A stretch of DNA of 64,000 bases from JAJXWB01 sp037044955 (lineage in GTDB: Bacteria; Pseudomonadota; Alphaproteobacteria; Rhizobiales; Beijerinckiaceae). The DNA lies in contig JBAOHX010000002.1 in NCBI GenBank assembly GCA_037044955.1, positions 1,116,001 through 1,180,000 on the forward strand, given 5' to 3'. Positions 43,886 through 53,124 of the stretch are shown in pieces. The notes beneath the pieces were generated by a model. It was given only the letters and a program-made list of their open reading frames with translations, had not been told where the DNA came from and did no database searches. The translations under genes and the position numbers were made by a program. The number at the start of each line of letters is the position of its first letter. Within the stretch, counting starts at the first letter, position 1.

Positions 43886-45070
43886 TCACATTCTCTTGGC
43901 GACTTCTTCCAGCATCACTTCGGTGGCGCCGCCGCCGATGGTCAGCACGCGCGCATCGCGCGCCATGCGCTCGATCGGCGTGCCGCGCATGAAGCCCGTG
44001 CCGCCGTGCAATTGCAGGCAGCCGTGCACGACCTCGTGCAGAACTTCCGGCGACAGCGCCTTGACCATCGAGACTTCGCGCACGCAATCGCGGCCTTCCG
44101 CCGCAAGCTCCGCCGCGTGATAGGCGAGCTGTCGCGCGGCGGCCGTCTTGCTCGCGAGGCTCGAGAGCTTCTGGCGCACCGCCTGCTGGTCCCACAAGCT
44201 CCCGCCGAAGGCGCGCCGTGTCTTGACGTAGTCGACGGTCAGTTCGATCGCCTTGGCGCTTTCGCCGGCGCAGATGCCGCCGATGCAGATGCGCTCGTTC
44301 TGGAAGGTCTCCATGATGGAGTAGAAGCCCTTGTTGACCTCGCCGAGCAATGCGTCCTTCGACACGCGCACGTTGTCGAAGGTCAGCGCCGCCGTGTCCG
44401 AGCAGAGCCAGCCGTGCTTCTCCAGTTTCACGGCCGAGACGCCCGGCGTATTCCGCTCGACGATGAACAGCGAAATGCCGCGGCTGCCCTTGGCTTCGGG
44501 ATCGGTGCGGGCGGCGACGATCAGCAGGTCGCCGTAGACCGCGTTGGTGATGAACATTTTCGAGCCGTCGATCACCCAGCCGTCGCCGTCTTTTCGCGCA
44601 CGAGTCTTGAGACCGGCGACGTCGGAGCCCGCATGGGCCTCGGTGACGGCGATCGAACAGATCATTTCGCCGCGCACGATGGCGGGGAGATATTTCGCCT
44701 TCTGCTCGGGCGTGCCGCGCAGCACGATATGGCCGGCCGACATGTCGGTATGCACGAGAATGGAAGACGTAAAGCCGCCGAACGTGCAGCGCCCGAGTTC
44801 TTCCGCGAACACCATCGAGGCGAGCGGTCCGAGGTCCGTGCCGCCGTAGTCGACGGGATAGCGCATGCCGAGCAGGCCGAGTTCGCCCATCTGGCGGTAG
44901 ATTTCGCGCGGAATCTTTCCCGCGCGCTCCCATTCCTCGCCGTTGGGGATGACGTTCTGCTCGACGAAGCGGCGCACCTGGTCGCGCATCTGTCCGAGAT
45001 GTTCGGGCAGCGAGGGCGGATCGGCAAAGCGGAATTCGGCGGCTGAGGAGCCGCGCGCCTGAACGTTCAT
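43886..45070 (-). CDS. Acyl-CoA dehydrogenase, variant active site
   Basis: 394 residues from ATG 45070 (MNVQARGSS); an upstream in-frame start at 45166 is less likely because it lies in the repeat at 45083-45194. Blocks: CSIAVTEAHAGSDVAGLKTRA, GWVIDGSKMFITNAVYGDLLIV, RRAFGGSLWDQQAVRQKL, CLQLHGGTGFMRGTPIERMARDARVLTIGGGATEVM. At the position where many family members have YEGT with the catalytic Glu, this protein has IGGGAT, as in some terpenoyl and branched-chain enzymes. The catalytic base is probably elsewhere. Possible partner of the hydratase operon. Confidence 0.9.
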   Translation of the reverse strand: MNVQARGSSAAEFRFADPPSLPEHLGQMRDQVRRFVEQNVIPNGEEWERAGKIPREIYRQMGELGLLGMRYPVDYGGTDLGPLASMVFAEELGRCTFGGFTSSILVHTDMSAGHIVLRGTPEQKAKYLPAIVRGEMICSIAVTEAHAGSDVAGLKTRARKDGDGWVIDGSKMFITNAVYGDLLIVAARTDPEAKGSRGISLFIVERNTPGVSAVKLEKHGWLCSDTAALTFDNVRVSKDALLGEVNKGFYSIMETFQNERICIGGICAGESAKAIELTVDYVKTRRAFGGSLWDQQAVRQKLSSLASKTAAARQLAYHAAELAAEGRDCVREVSMVKALSPEVLHEVVHGCLQLHGGTGFMRGTPIERMARDARVLTIGGGATEVMLEEVAKRM

Positions 45071-45082
45071 GTCTCCTCCGCT

Positions 45083-45194
45083 AGAGCGCGTCACGTTTTC
45101 ACCGAAGCGCGTGACGTGCTCCATCTTGTTGTTTTCGTCGCATATCCTTGTCGCAAAAGTCTGCAACTTTTGCGGGATATGCTTTAGGCGCTCT
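45083..45194. repeat. 112-bp palindromic repeat element
   Basis: Ends AGAGCGC / GCGCTCT. Contains hairpin one, CGTCACG ... CGTGACG, and hairpin two, GCATATCC + CGCAAAAGT with a CTGCA loop and ACTTTTGCG + GGATATGC. This layout is typical of dispersed Rhizobiales repeats (GCATATCC...GGATATGC type). It lies between the acyl-CoA dehydrogenase start and the Rieske-fusion gene, so it may carry promoter or processing signals for the former. Confidence 0.75.
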
Positions 45195-45257
45195 CGACCG
45201 GCGCCGTTTTCGGCGCAAATAATTAAACCGTGCGTCCGGTTTATGCAACCGGGCCGA

Positions 45258-46301
45258 TTATGTTTCGCTCGCGTGGATCGAGGCGGGCGTGCCCGGCGGC
45301 AGCGGATGCGGATCGACTTCGACCATGCCGTCCTGCAGGCGCAGGCGATAGGTCGCCAGCCGCTCCTTGAACGGCGGCGGCGCGCAACCGTCCTGCAGCC
45401 GATATTCGTAACCGTGCCACGGGCAGACGATGCAGCCGTCGACGATGCGGCCTTCGCCGAGCGGACCGTTCTGGTGCGCGCAGAGATTGGTCACCGCGCC
45501 GATCTGCGCGCCGTCGCGGAACACGGCGATGCGTTCGCCGTTCGGCGCAGCGACGATGCGCGCGCGCTTGTCGGGAATGGAGGAGGGCGGCCCGATCCTG
45601 ATCCAGTTTTCACGCGGCGCTTCGCCGGCGTCGACCGGGGCCTCGCGCCAGCCGGCGATGATGTGCAGGGCGGCGACGACGACGAAGCAACCCGCGAACC
45701 AACCCTCGATCCACAGGCTGCGCTCGTCCTGCAGCAGGCCCTTGGCGACGTGCAGCAGCACGAGCCCGAAGGCGAGATAGACGAGCATATGCATCGCCTT
45801 CCACACGGGCGGCGTGAGGAAGGCGAGCCAATAGTCGTGGCTGGTGGCGGCGAGCAGCAGCAGGATGAGAAAGGCGACGAGGCCGAAAACCTTGAACGAG
45901 ACGGTCGAGAAGGAAGCGTAGTCGCTCCACTTGGTCAGTTCGAAGAAGAGATTGAACGGGTGACCGTCCGCGACATACCAGCCGAGCACGGCGGCGAAAT
46001 GCGTGATCGCCACCACGCAGGTCAGCACGCCGAAATGCCGGCGGTTGTAGAGCAGCGGCAGGAAGATGCGCGAGAGGCGCGCAAGCGGGCCGATGGACAG
46101 GACGAGCGTCAGCATGAGGAAGGCGCAGGCGCCCGAGGCGCGGATGCAGAGGCCGAAGAAATCGGCGGCGTTCTTCGGCGGCTCCGCGCGCCAGGACAGC
46201 GTCATCGCGACGCCGACGAATAGGACGACGCCCGCCAGCAGCACGAGATCGTAGACGATCTTCTTTCGGCTCCAGTGGATCGCCTGAAAGCCCGCGCTCA
46301 C
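45258..46301 (-). CDS. Ferric-reductase-like membrane domain fused to a Rieske protein
   Basis: 347 residues with GTG start at 46301, preceded by GGAGA and overlapping the upstream stop (GTGA). Six membrane helices with paired His (AITHFAAVLGWYV, WKAMHMLVYLAFGLVLLHVAKG) form a ferric-reductase/MsrQ-like haem domain. A C-terminal Rieske 2Fe-2S domain (about residues 245-330) has CAHQNGPLGEG and CPWHGYEY as cluster ligands. The architecture suggests electron transfer between haem and an iron-sulfur centre at the membrane. Last gene of a three-gene operon with two small membrane proteins. Confidence 0.85.
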   Translation of the reverse strand: MSAGFQAIHWSRKKIVYDLVLLAGVVLFVGVAMTLSWRAEPPKNAADFFGLCIRASGACAFLMLTLVLSIGPLARLSRIFLPLLYNRRHFGVLTCVVAITHFAAVLGWYVADGHPFNLFFELTKWSDYASFSTVSFKVFGLVAFLILLLLAATSHDYWLAFLTPPVWKAMHMLVYLAFGLVLLHVAKGLLQDERSLWIEGWFAGCFVVVAALHIIAGWREAPVDAGEAPRENWIRIGPPSSIPDKRARIVAAPNGERIAVFRDGAQIGAVTNLCAHQNGPLGEGRIVDGCIVCPWHGYEYRLQDGCAPPPFKERLATYRLRLQDGMVEVDPHPLPPGTPASIHASET

Positions 46302-46429
46302 TTGGTTGTCTCCTGCGGCGCCGGTTCTGGCGGCGGGCGCGTGACGAGCGCGGCGACGAACAGGGCCGCGACGGCGAGCGCGAGCGCTGGCCAGATGTAG
46401 CGATGAACGAGACGGTGCATGCGCGTCAT
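46298..46429 (-). CDS. Small single-helix membrane protein (43 aa)
   Basis: MTRMHRLVHRYIWPALALAV opens a short protein with one membrane helix (WPALALAVAALFVAALV) and a Pro/Glu-rich tail. Its ATG overlaps the upstream stop (ATGA) and its TGA overlaps the GTG of the Rieske fusion gene. That double coupling is the main evidence that it is translated. A structural subunit of the haem/Rieske complex is plausible. Confidence 0.6.
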   Translation of the reverse strand: MTRMHRLVHRYIWPALALAVAALFVAALVTRPPPEPAPQETTK

Positions 46430-46644
46430 GCCGCGCTTCCCGCGCGCAGCCAGCGATAGAGCACGAGCGGCCAGAGCAGGAAGGCGCCGGGCAACAGCAA
46501 AACGCGCGCGCCTGTCGTGAGGCTCGCGGGTTCGCCCAGCGCCACATCCGCGCCGCGCGCGACAAAGGCGCCGGCGACGACGAGGCCGGCCGCGCACCAC
46601 AGGACGAACAGAAATCCGAAAAGGGTGGTCAGGGCGCTCTCCAT
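46426..46644 (-). CDS. Small two-helix membrane protein (72 aa)
   Basis: From ATG 46644 (MESALTTLFGF): two helices, LFGFLFVLWCAAGLVVAGAFVA and TGARVLLLPGAFLLWPLVLYRWL, and a short basic end. An upstream in-frame start at 46686 would add MPAAPIAAKIVRGR. First gene of the operon leading to the ferric-reductase/Rieske fusion. Unnamed family. Confidence 0.6.
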   Translation of the reverse strand: MESALTTLFGFLFVLWCAAGLVVAGAFVARGADVALGEPASLTTGARVLLLPGAFLLWPLVLYRWLRAGSAA

Positions 46645-46693
46645 CCGGCCGCGCACGATCTTCGCGGCAATGGGCGCGGCCGGCAAGCGCGGT

Positions 46694-47870
46694 TCAGCCG
46701 CGCGCGCCGCGCCAGATCATCACGCTGGCCGCGCATGTCGCGACGGCAAGCGCCGCATAGGGCAGGAGGAAGGCGCCGGTGGCGGTAGCCGCCAGGCCGA
46801 ACAAAGGCGGCAGGACGAGCACGCCGGCGAACATCGCGGCCGAGCCCAGCCCCGTCGCCTCCGTGCGCGCGGCGCCGCCGAGACGCGCGAACTCGGCATA
46901 GGCGAGGCCGGTGAAGCCCGAGGCGCTGAACCCCGCCGCCATGCAGATCGACAGGATCGCCGGTCCGGACCATGCGGGCGAGAACAAGGCCGACAGCGCG
47001 GCTGCGCCGCACATGAGAAAGCCGAGCGCGGCGAGCAGGCGCATGGGCGCGACGAAGCGATCGGCGACATGGCCGAGCAGCGGGCGGCTGACCAGCGCCG
47101 CGCCCTGGTAGGCGGCGAGCGTCCAGCCGGCCGTGACCAGATCGAAGCCCGCGCTTTGCGTCAGATGCACGGTCATGAAGCTGATGAAGCAGAGCTGCGC
47201 GCCGGTGAAGGCGAAGCTCATGATGGCGAGGCGCCTGATGTCGGCGTTCTGGCGCATGAGCCGCAGCGAGCGCCCCAGCGCGCCGACGAACAGCGGATAG
47301 CCGGGGCGCCGGTCGACGTCCCAGGCGCGGCGTACGAATTGGAGCGCGACGAGCAGGGCGAGCGCGGTCGGGATCTGCGCCGCGAGCGCGAGGCGCCAGC
47401 CGAAGGCGAGCGTCATCGGCGGCATGAGCACGCCCGCCAGAATGCCGGCGAGCGGCAGGCCCGCCTGCCGGATCGACATGACGAGATTGTAGACGCGCTG
47501 CGGCGTGCGCGGCACCAGCAGATGCGCGCTCGCCGGCGCCGTCGCGCCATAGGCGAGGCCGAGCAGCGCCGCGCCGGCGGCGATCGAAGCGGCCGTGCCG
47601 AGCGCGCAGACGCCGAGCATGACGACGACGGCGGCCATGACGGCCTGAATGACGCGCACCGCGCCGAAGCGCAGGATGAACGAGGGCGAGAAGAGCGAGG
47701 AGATTATGCCGACGCCGTAGACGAGCGCGGGAAAGAAGCCGACGAGCGCGCCCGGCAGGCCGAGGTCGCGGGCGATCGCCGGCGCGACCGCGGGCACGGA
47801 AAAGGCCGCCGTGGTGGCGAGCGTCTGCATGGTCAGCGTCGCCAGCAGCGGCCAGAGGGCGAGAAGTCAT
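46694..47870 (-). CDS. MFS transporter (one frame break)
   Basis: 391 residues after one extra base near 47861 is removed; ATG 47870 then reads MTSALWPLLATLTMQTLATTAAFSVPAVAPAIARDLGL. Twelve hydrophobic segments and MFS features (SIRQAGLPLAGILAGVLMPPM, GHVADRFVAPMRLLAALGFL). Resembles CynX/NimT-like or general drug and metabolite MFS proteins. Substrate unknown. Stands alone upstream of the small-membrane-protein operon (50 bp gap), so it may belong to it. Confidence 0.82.
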
Positions 47871-47989
47871 CTTTTGCGGTAGTCGTCAGGCGCAGCGTCC
47901 TCCGGTCGCCCCGGCGAGGGTAGGAAGGGCGGGGCGCGTTGTCGATGCAGGCGCGCGCATGGCGCGAATGCGGGAGCGAAATAATGCAG

Positions 47990-48100
47990 CCGTCATGCCC
48001 GCGCTTGTCGCGGGCATCCACGCCGGGCCGCTCTGACAATGTCCGGAGGCAGGCGCAGACCGTTCCGCGTGGATGGCCGGGACAAGCCCGGCCATGACGG
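47990..48100. repeat. Paired-palindrome intergenic repeat, copy 3
   Basis: Starts CCGTCATGCCCGCG and ends CCCGGCCATGACGG. The left half carries CCCGCGCTTGTCGCGGG followed by CATCCACGC; the right half carries GCGTGGATG followed by GGCCGGGACAAGCCCGGCC. Same two-half inverted design as 2048-2142 and 34514-34594, with a longer spacer between halves. Confidence 0.75.
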
Positions 48101-48108
48101 GTTGAACC

Positions 48109-50178
48109 TCACCGCCACATCTGCCGCATGCGCGCCGCCACATCCACGCGAACCTGCGGCGCGGCTTGCGCCTTGGCCGCAGGCGCATAGCGCGGCCAGC
48201 TCATGTGCTCGAAAAGCGGCAAGAGATGTTTCGGGATGAAGCGCGTGCGCGCCGCGTAGACGTGGCGGTCGCCCTGCGCCGCCTGGCCGTACGTGAAGAA
48301 ACGCTGCGGCGCGATGACATGCAGGTCGTCCTTCGCGCGGGTCATCGCGACATAGAGCAGCCGGCGCTCCTCCTCGATCTCGGCGGTCGAGCCCGTGCCG
48401 AGGTCGGAGGGAATGCAGCCGTCGACGGCGTTGAGCACGAACACGTTCTTCCATTCCTGCCCCTTGGCGGAATGGATGGTGGAGAGAATGAGATAATCCT
48501 CGTCGCGATGCGGCGGGCCAGATTCGTCGCTGGTCGCGTCGGGCGGATCGAGCGTCAGCTCGGTCAGGAATTTTTCGCGCGAGGCATAGCCGCTGGCGAT
48601 CTGCTCGAGTTGCAGCAGATCGGCGCGGCGCGTGACGGCGTCCTCGTGCTGGCGGTCGAGATGCGGCTCGTACCAGTCGCGCGCCAGGCCGATCTCGCCC
48701 GGCCAGCCCGCGCTTTTCTCGCGCAACGCGGTCAGCGTGGCGACGAAATTCTTCCAGTCCTCTCCCGCGCGCGGCGGCGCGGGCGCGCGGGCGAGCGCGT
48801 CGAGCGGATCGGGCGCTTGCGCCATCTGCTCCAGCACGCGCTGCGCCGATGTCGGGCCGACGCCCGGCACCAGCAGCATGAGGCGGAAACCGGCGACGCG
48901 GTCGCGCGGGTTCTCCGCAAAGCGCAGCAGCGCCAGCAGGTCCTTCACATGCGCGGAATCCAGAAACTTCAGGCCGCCGAATTTCACGAAGGGAATGTTG
49001 CGGCGGACGAGTTCAACCTCCAGCGGACCGGAATGATGCGAGGTGCGGAAGAGGACGGCCTGCTGTTTCAGCGTCGCGCCGCATTCGCGCGCCGCCAGCA
49101 CGCGCTCGACGATGTAGCGCGCCTGATCGGCCTCGTCGCGCACGATCACGAGCTTCGGCCTCTCGCCGGCGTCGCGGTCGGTCCAGAGGTCCTTGGCGTA
49201 GCGCTCCTTCGCCTCGCCGATCACGCCGTTGGCGGCGGCGAGGATCGGGCCGCTGGAGCGATAGTTGCGATCGAGCGTGACGATCTTCGCCGGCGGCGAG
49301 AAGCTGCGGGGAAAGTCGAGAATGTTGCGCACTTCCGCCGCGCGAAAGGAATAGATGGATTGCGCGTCGTCGCCGACGACGGCGAGGCCGCGGCCATCCG
49401 GCTTCAGCGCCAGCAGGATCGCGGCCTGCAGGCGATTGGTGTCCTGGTATTCGTCGACGAGAACGTGATCGAAGCGCGCGCCCATATCGTCGGCGAGCGC
49501 GGGCTCGGCCGCAGCCTGCGCCCAGTAGAGCAGGAGGTCGTCGTAATCGAGCACGTTCTGCTTCTGCTTGGCCTCCACGTAGGCGGCGAAAAGTTCGCGC
49601 AACTGCCGCGACCAGCCGGCGGCCCACGGAAAGTGCTGCAGCAACGCATCGTCGAGCGCGCATTGCGCGTTCACGCAGCGCGAATAGATGGCGAGGCAGG
49701 TTCCCTTCAGCGGAAAGCGCTTTTCGGTTTTCGAGAATCCGAGTTCGTGCCGCACGAGATTCATCAGGTCGGCGGAATCCTCGCGGTCGTGGATCGTGAA
49801 GGACGGATCGAGGCCGATCTGCGCGGAATATTCGCGCAGCAGGCGCGCGCCGATCCCGTGGAACGTGCCGGCCCAGTCGAGGCCGCCGGCAAGCACGCCC
49901 GCCTTGTCGCCGAGCGCGCGCGCCGCGATCGTCTCGACGCGGCGCGTCATCTCAGCTGCAGCGCGGCGCGAAAAGGTCATGAGCAGGATGCGGCGGGGAT
50001 CGGCGCCGTTGACGATGAGATGGGCGACGCGGTGGGCGAGCGTGTTGGTCTTGCCGGAGCCCGCGCCCGCGATCACCAGCAGCGGCGGGCCGGGCGGCGT
50101 CTCGCCCGCGCGCACGCCATGCTCGACGGCGGCGCGCTGGCCGTCGTTGAGCGTGTCGAGATAGGCGGCGGGCTGCAT
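48109..50178 (-). CDS. UvrD/Rep/PcrA-type ATP-dependent DNA helicase
   Basis: 689 residues, superfamily 1A helicase. Walker A AGAGSGKT (37-44), motif Ia MTFSRRAAAEM, Walker B LVDEYQDTNRLQ, motif III VVGDDAQSIYSFRAA, motif IV LDRNYRSS, motif V LSTIHSAKGQEWKNVFVL, motif VI RRLLYVAMTRAKDDLHV. Shorter than UvrD (about 720) and without a UvrD-type C-terminus; it ends in a basic Arg/Ala tail. This may be a second, specialised helicase in addition to a housekeeping UvrD elsewhere. Role in repair or replication restart inferred from the family. Confidence 0.92.
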   Translation of the reverse strand: MQPAAYLDTLNDGQRAAVEHGVRAGETPPGPPLLVIAGAGSGKTNTLAHRVAHLIVNGADPRRILLMTFSRRAAAEMTRRVETIAARALGDKAGVLAGGLDWAGTFHGIGARLLREYSAQIGLDPSFTIHDREDSADLMNLVRHELGFSKTEKRFPLKGTCLAIYSRCVNAQCALDDALLQHFPWAAGWSRQLRELFAAYVEAKQKQNVLDYDDLLLYWAQAAAEPALADDMGARFDHVLVDEYQDTNRLQAAILLALKPDGRGLAVVGDDAQSIYSFRAAEVRNILDFPRSFSPPAKIVTLDRNYRSSGPILAAANGVIGEAKERYAKDLWTDRDAGERPKLVIVRDEADQARYIVERVLAARECGATLKQQAVLFRTSHHSGPLEVELVRRNIPFVKFGGLKFLDSAHVKDLLALLRFAENPRDRVAGFRLMLLVPGVGPTSAQRVLEQMAQAPDPLDALARAPAPPRAGEDWKNFVATLTALREKSAGWPGEIGLARDWYEPHLDRQHEDAVTRRADLLQLEQIASGYASREKFLTELTLDPPDATSDESGPPHRDEDYLILSTIHSAKGQEWKNVFVLNAVDGCIPSDLGTGSTAEIEEERRLLYVAMTRAKDDLHVIAPQRFFTYGQAAQGDRHVYAARTRFIPKHLLPLFEHMSWPRYAPAAKAQAAPQVRVDVAARMRQMWR

Positions 50179-50253
50179 GGGCGTCGGGGCGTCCGAATCA
50201 AAAGGCGCCCCGAGGCAATCATGTTTCCTGTTTTGTTCGCAAGGCTTCGCGCG

Positions 50254-50844
50254 TCACCCCTTGCGGCCGACGAAGCGCGGGTCGGCGTCGACCAGCCAGG
50301 ACATGAAGCGCGCGATCTCCATGAAGCGCTTGCCCTGCGCGGTGAGCCGCCACGCGCCGCCCTCGCCCGGCTCGAGATTGCCGGACACCTGCTGCTCCTT
50401 GAGGCGGCGGTTCATCTGGTCCCATTCGACGACATAGGTCTTCACGAATTTCTCGCGCACGTCGTCGACGGTCAGCGGTTTGCCGGCGCTCTCGAACTGC
50501 GAGAGCATGAACACGGAAATCGAGCGGTCGACGGTCACCGGACCGAGCACGAAGACCGAGGAGAGCATGGAGGCCGCGACGATGGCGCCGCCGATGGAAT
50601 CGTCGGCGCGCAAGGGGAGCGCGCGCGAAATTTTCGGCAGCAGCAGCGCGGAAAGCACGAACAGCGCGATCGCGGCGACGGCGAGCGCGACGAGGCCGCG
50701 ATAGAAGAGCACGCCGGGGCCGAGCAGCGTGTTGACGCGCATCAGGATGGCGAAGATCACGCCGCCGACGAGGGTGGCGAGCCCGTAATAGACGAGCAGC
50801 GCGGCGATGCGCCCGGCGGTCAGTCTGTCGCTTGTGGCGTTCAT
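50254..50844 (-). CDS. Membrane protein with C-terminal winged-helix-like domain
   Basis: 196 residues. Three membrane helices (LLVYYGLATLVGGVIFAILM, FYRGLVALAVAAIALFVLSALLL, IGGAIVAASMLSSVFVLGPV) precede a soluble C-terminal half (SISVFMLSQFESAGKPLTVDDVREKFVKTYVVEWDQMNRRLKEQQVSGNLE), which reads like a winged-helix fold. I do not recognise the family. It is directly downstream of the large membrane protein at 50904-52895 (59-bp gap), so the two may form an operon. Confidence 0.7.
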   Translation of the reverse strand: MNATSDRLTAGRIAALLVYYGLATLVGGVIFAILMRVNTLLGPGVLFYRGLVALAVAAIALFVLSALLLPKISRALPLRADDSIGGAIVAASMLSSVFVLGPVTVDRSISVFMLSQFESAGKPLTVDDVREKFVKTYVVEWDQMNRRLKEQQVSGNLEPGEGGAWRLTAQGKRFMEIARFMSWLVDADPRFVGRKG

Positions 50845-50903
50845 GGCGGCGTCCGGCGTGTTTCGCCCTGTTTAGCGCCGCCGACGCGATTCGTCGCGCG
50901 CCG

Positions 50904-52895
50904 CTAGCGCTTCATCAGATAGACGCGTGCGAAATCGTTCCTGAAATCGGGCGCGATCTTCTGCGGCCAGGCGTCGGGCGCGGAGAAGACCGGGTCGGTG
51001 TCGGCCAGCACGATGGCCGCGACGCCATAGCGCGCGGCGACGTCGCGCACCGCCTGCGGGCTCATCGCCGCATCCGTGAAAACCGGACTGACTTCGGCGA
51101 GGCGCTTCTCCACCTCCGGGCGCGGGGCGCCGAACAGCACGCCGTTGTGGCGGTCGGCGATGGCGGACGGGAAGCGGCCGTACATGCCGTAGTCGAAGGC
51201 GCGGGAGCGGTCGGGATTTTCCTGCACGACGGCGATATTGGGCAGGCGCGCGTCGAGCCAGTTCCAGGCGGCGATGCGTTCGGCCAGACGGGTGGGCTGG
51301 CCGAAAGGCATGAGCGGGTTGTAGCGCATCTGCAAGGCGGCATCGATCACGGCGAGATAGCCGAGCGCGATGGCGACGATCGCGGCGCGGCGCGGCTCGG
51401 ACGCCCTGAAGGCGCCGGCGCGGAAGGCGGCGAGCGTCCAGACCAGCGTCGCGACCTGCGCGAGCAGCATTACGCGCCAGCCGAGATCGTTCATGATGAT
51501 GGCCGAGCGCATGAACGTGCCGACGAAGAACGACGCCGCCGTCGCCAGCACGAGCACGAGGCCGAGATCGGTCTTCATCGCCCTGCGGCCGGCGCGGCGC
51601 CAGAACAGGACGGCGCCGAGCAGGAATATGCCGAATTCCACGACATAGCCGATGGGCACGAGGATCGCGCGCGCCAGCAGGCGCAGCGGGCCGGGATCGA
51701 TGAAAATGTCGGAGAGCGGGAAGGGCCTGATGTCGAAGACGACCGGCGGCGGCGCGCCGGAGCCCGCGCGCACCAGCAGCGTCGATATCCACCAGGCGGC
51801 CAGCGCCAGCGCCACGACGCCCGAAGCGGAGGCGGCGAGGGCGTCTCCCCAGCGCCGGCGCCGGGCGAGCGCGAGCACCCACAAGGCGGCGGCGAGCGCG
51901 CCGCCGATGGCGACATAGACCGAAAGCCCGGCCATGGAGGCGAAGGCGAGGCCCGCGAGCAGCACGCGCCGCCAACCGAAGGCGTCCGGAGCGTCGTCGG
52001 CGTCGCGGGTCAGCGCCAGCAGGCCGACAAAGGCGGCGCAAAGACCCGCCAGATGATGCGGCACCCACATGGCGGTGGAAAACCACGACGTCACCTGGTC
52101 GTTCCACTCGTCCGGCGTCAGCGACCAGTCGCCGCGCAGGATGTTGAGCGCGAGCGCGGGGAAGATGTCGAGGCCGGTGGTGAAGAGCAGCGCGACGAGC
52201 AGCCAGAGCGCGCGCGGCGCCCCTTTCGGCGCGCCGGCCGCCTCGTCGGCGCCGGAGCGCTTCCAGATGTGCCAGGTCAGGGCGAGCAGGGCAGGGCCGC
52301 CGAACACCGCCCCCGCATAGGCGGCGTGCCGGGGCATGATGCCGAAGGGGCGGCCGAGGAAGGCGTCGACGGCGGTCAACTCGTAGAAGAAGTAATAGTA
52401 AGGCGTGTGGCCGCCGGGCGTATAAACCGTCGGATTATATGGCGGCGTGCCGGAGGCTTCGATCGCCCAGGTGGCGGTCACGTGCTTGACGTAGTCGCCG
52501 ATCAGCAGGGAATGGCGCAGCCCGTCCGCCGTCGGCCAGTCGACCAGAAGGCTCGCGGCGAACAGCGCCCAGGCGAGAAGGGCGAGCGCGGCCACGCCCA
52601 GGCGGGCGCGATCCGCCAGCAGCGAACGGGCGAAGTCCCGCGCGCCGAGCGCGGCGAAGGCGAGCCATGCGCCGCTCATCGCCCAGATGCCGGCGCGGCC
52701 GGCGAGGTCGAGCAGGATCGGCAGGCAGGCGAGCGCGCAGACGATGGCGACGCCGATCCGCTCGATTCCACTCGTCTGGTCGAACCCCGGCAGGCGCAGC
52801 GCGCTGGCGAAGAAGGCGCCGGCCGCGCCCAGAAGAACGACGAAAATCAGGGATGCAAGGAGCGTCGCGGCGAGCTCCCCGAGCAGGAATTGCAT
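50904..52895 (-). CDS. Large multi-helix membrane protein, GT-C-like
   Basis: 663 residues from ATG 52895 (MQFLLGELAATLL). A dozen or more helices with a periplasmic-loop sequence near the start (DYVKHVTATWAIEASGTPPYNPTVYTPGGHTPYYYFFYEL) and a soluble C-terminal domain (RLAERIAAWNWLDARLPNIAVVQENPDRSRAFDYGMYG... AAIVLADTDPVFSAP). An early Asp-containing loop plus a soluble C-terminal domain resembles GT-C fold glycosyltransferases that use polyprenyl donors. The family is not certain. Unrelated to the secE-nusG operon that starts just beyond it on the other strand. Confidence 0.7.
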   Translation of the reverse strand: MQFLLGELAATLLASLIFVVLLGAAGAFFASALRLPGFDQTSGIERIGVAIVCALACLPILLDLAGRAGIWAMSGAWLAFAALGARDFARSLLADRARLGVAALALLAWALFAASLLVDWPTADGLRHSLLIGDYVKHVTATWAIEASGTPPYNPTVYTPGGHTPYYYFFYELTAVDAFLGRPFGIMPRHAAYAGAVFGGPALLALTWHIWKRSGADEAAGAPKGAPRALWLLVALLFTTGLDIFPALALNILRGDWSLTPDEWNDQVTSWFSTAMWVPHHLAGLCAAFVGLLALTRDADDAPDAFGWRRVLLAGLAFASMAGLSVYVAIGGALAAALWVLALARRRRWGDALAASASGVVALALAAWWISTLLVRAGSGAPPPVVFDIRPFPLSDIFIDPGPLRLLARAILVPIGYVVEFGIFLLGAVLFWRRAGRRAMKTDLGLVLVLATAASFFVGTFMRSAIIMNDLGWRVMLLAQVATLVWTLAAFRAGAFRASEPRRAAIVAIALGYLAVIDAALQMRYNPLMPFGQPTRLAERIAAWNWLDARLPNIAVVQENPDRSRAFDYGMYGRFPSAIADRHNGVLFGAPRPEVEKRLAEVSPVFTDAAMSPQAVRDVAARYGVAAIVLADTDPVFSAPDAWPQKIAPDFRNDFARVYLMKR

Positions 52896-53124
52896 GCTGG
52901 AGCTTCCGTCCGGGAACAGCGAAGCAGTTCCGGATTCGCCGGGAACGGTCAAGTTCGAGGGCGCGGGTCGCGGAATTTTCTTGGCGCAGGCCGCGCAATC
53001 GGCTATGAGGCTCCCGTGGCGCGCGACCTCCGGTCCCGCGCCGCGATTGTTTTGCGGCGTCGTTATCCGGACTGTCTGGCGGGGCCAGACGCCGGAACCG
53101 CGCCGGAATTCGTACGAGACGCTC

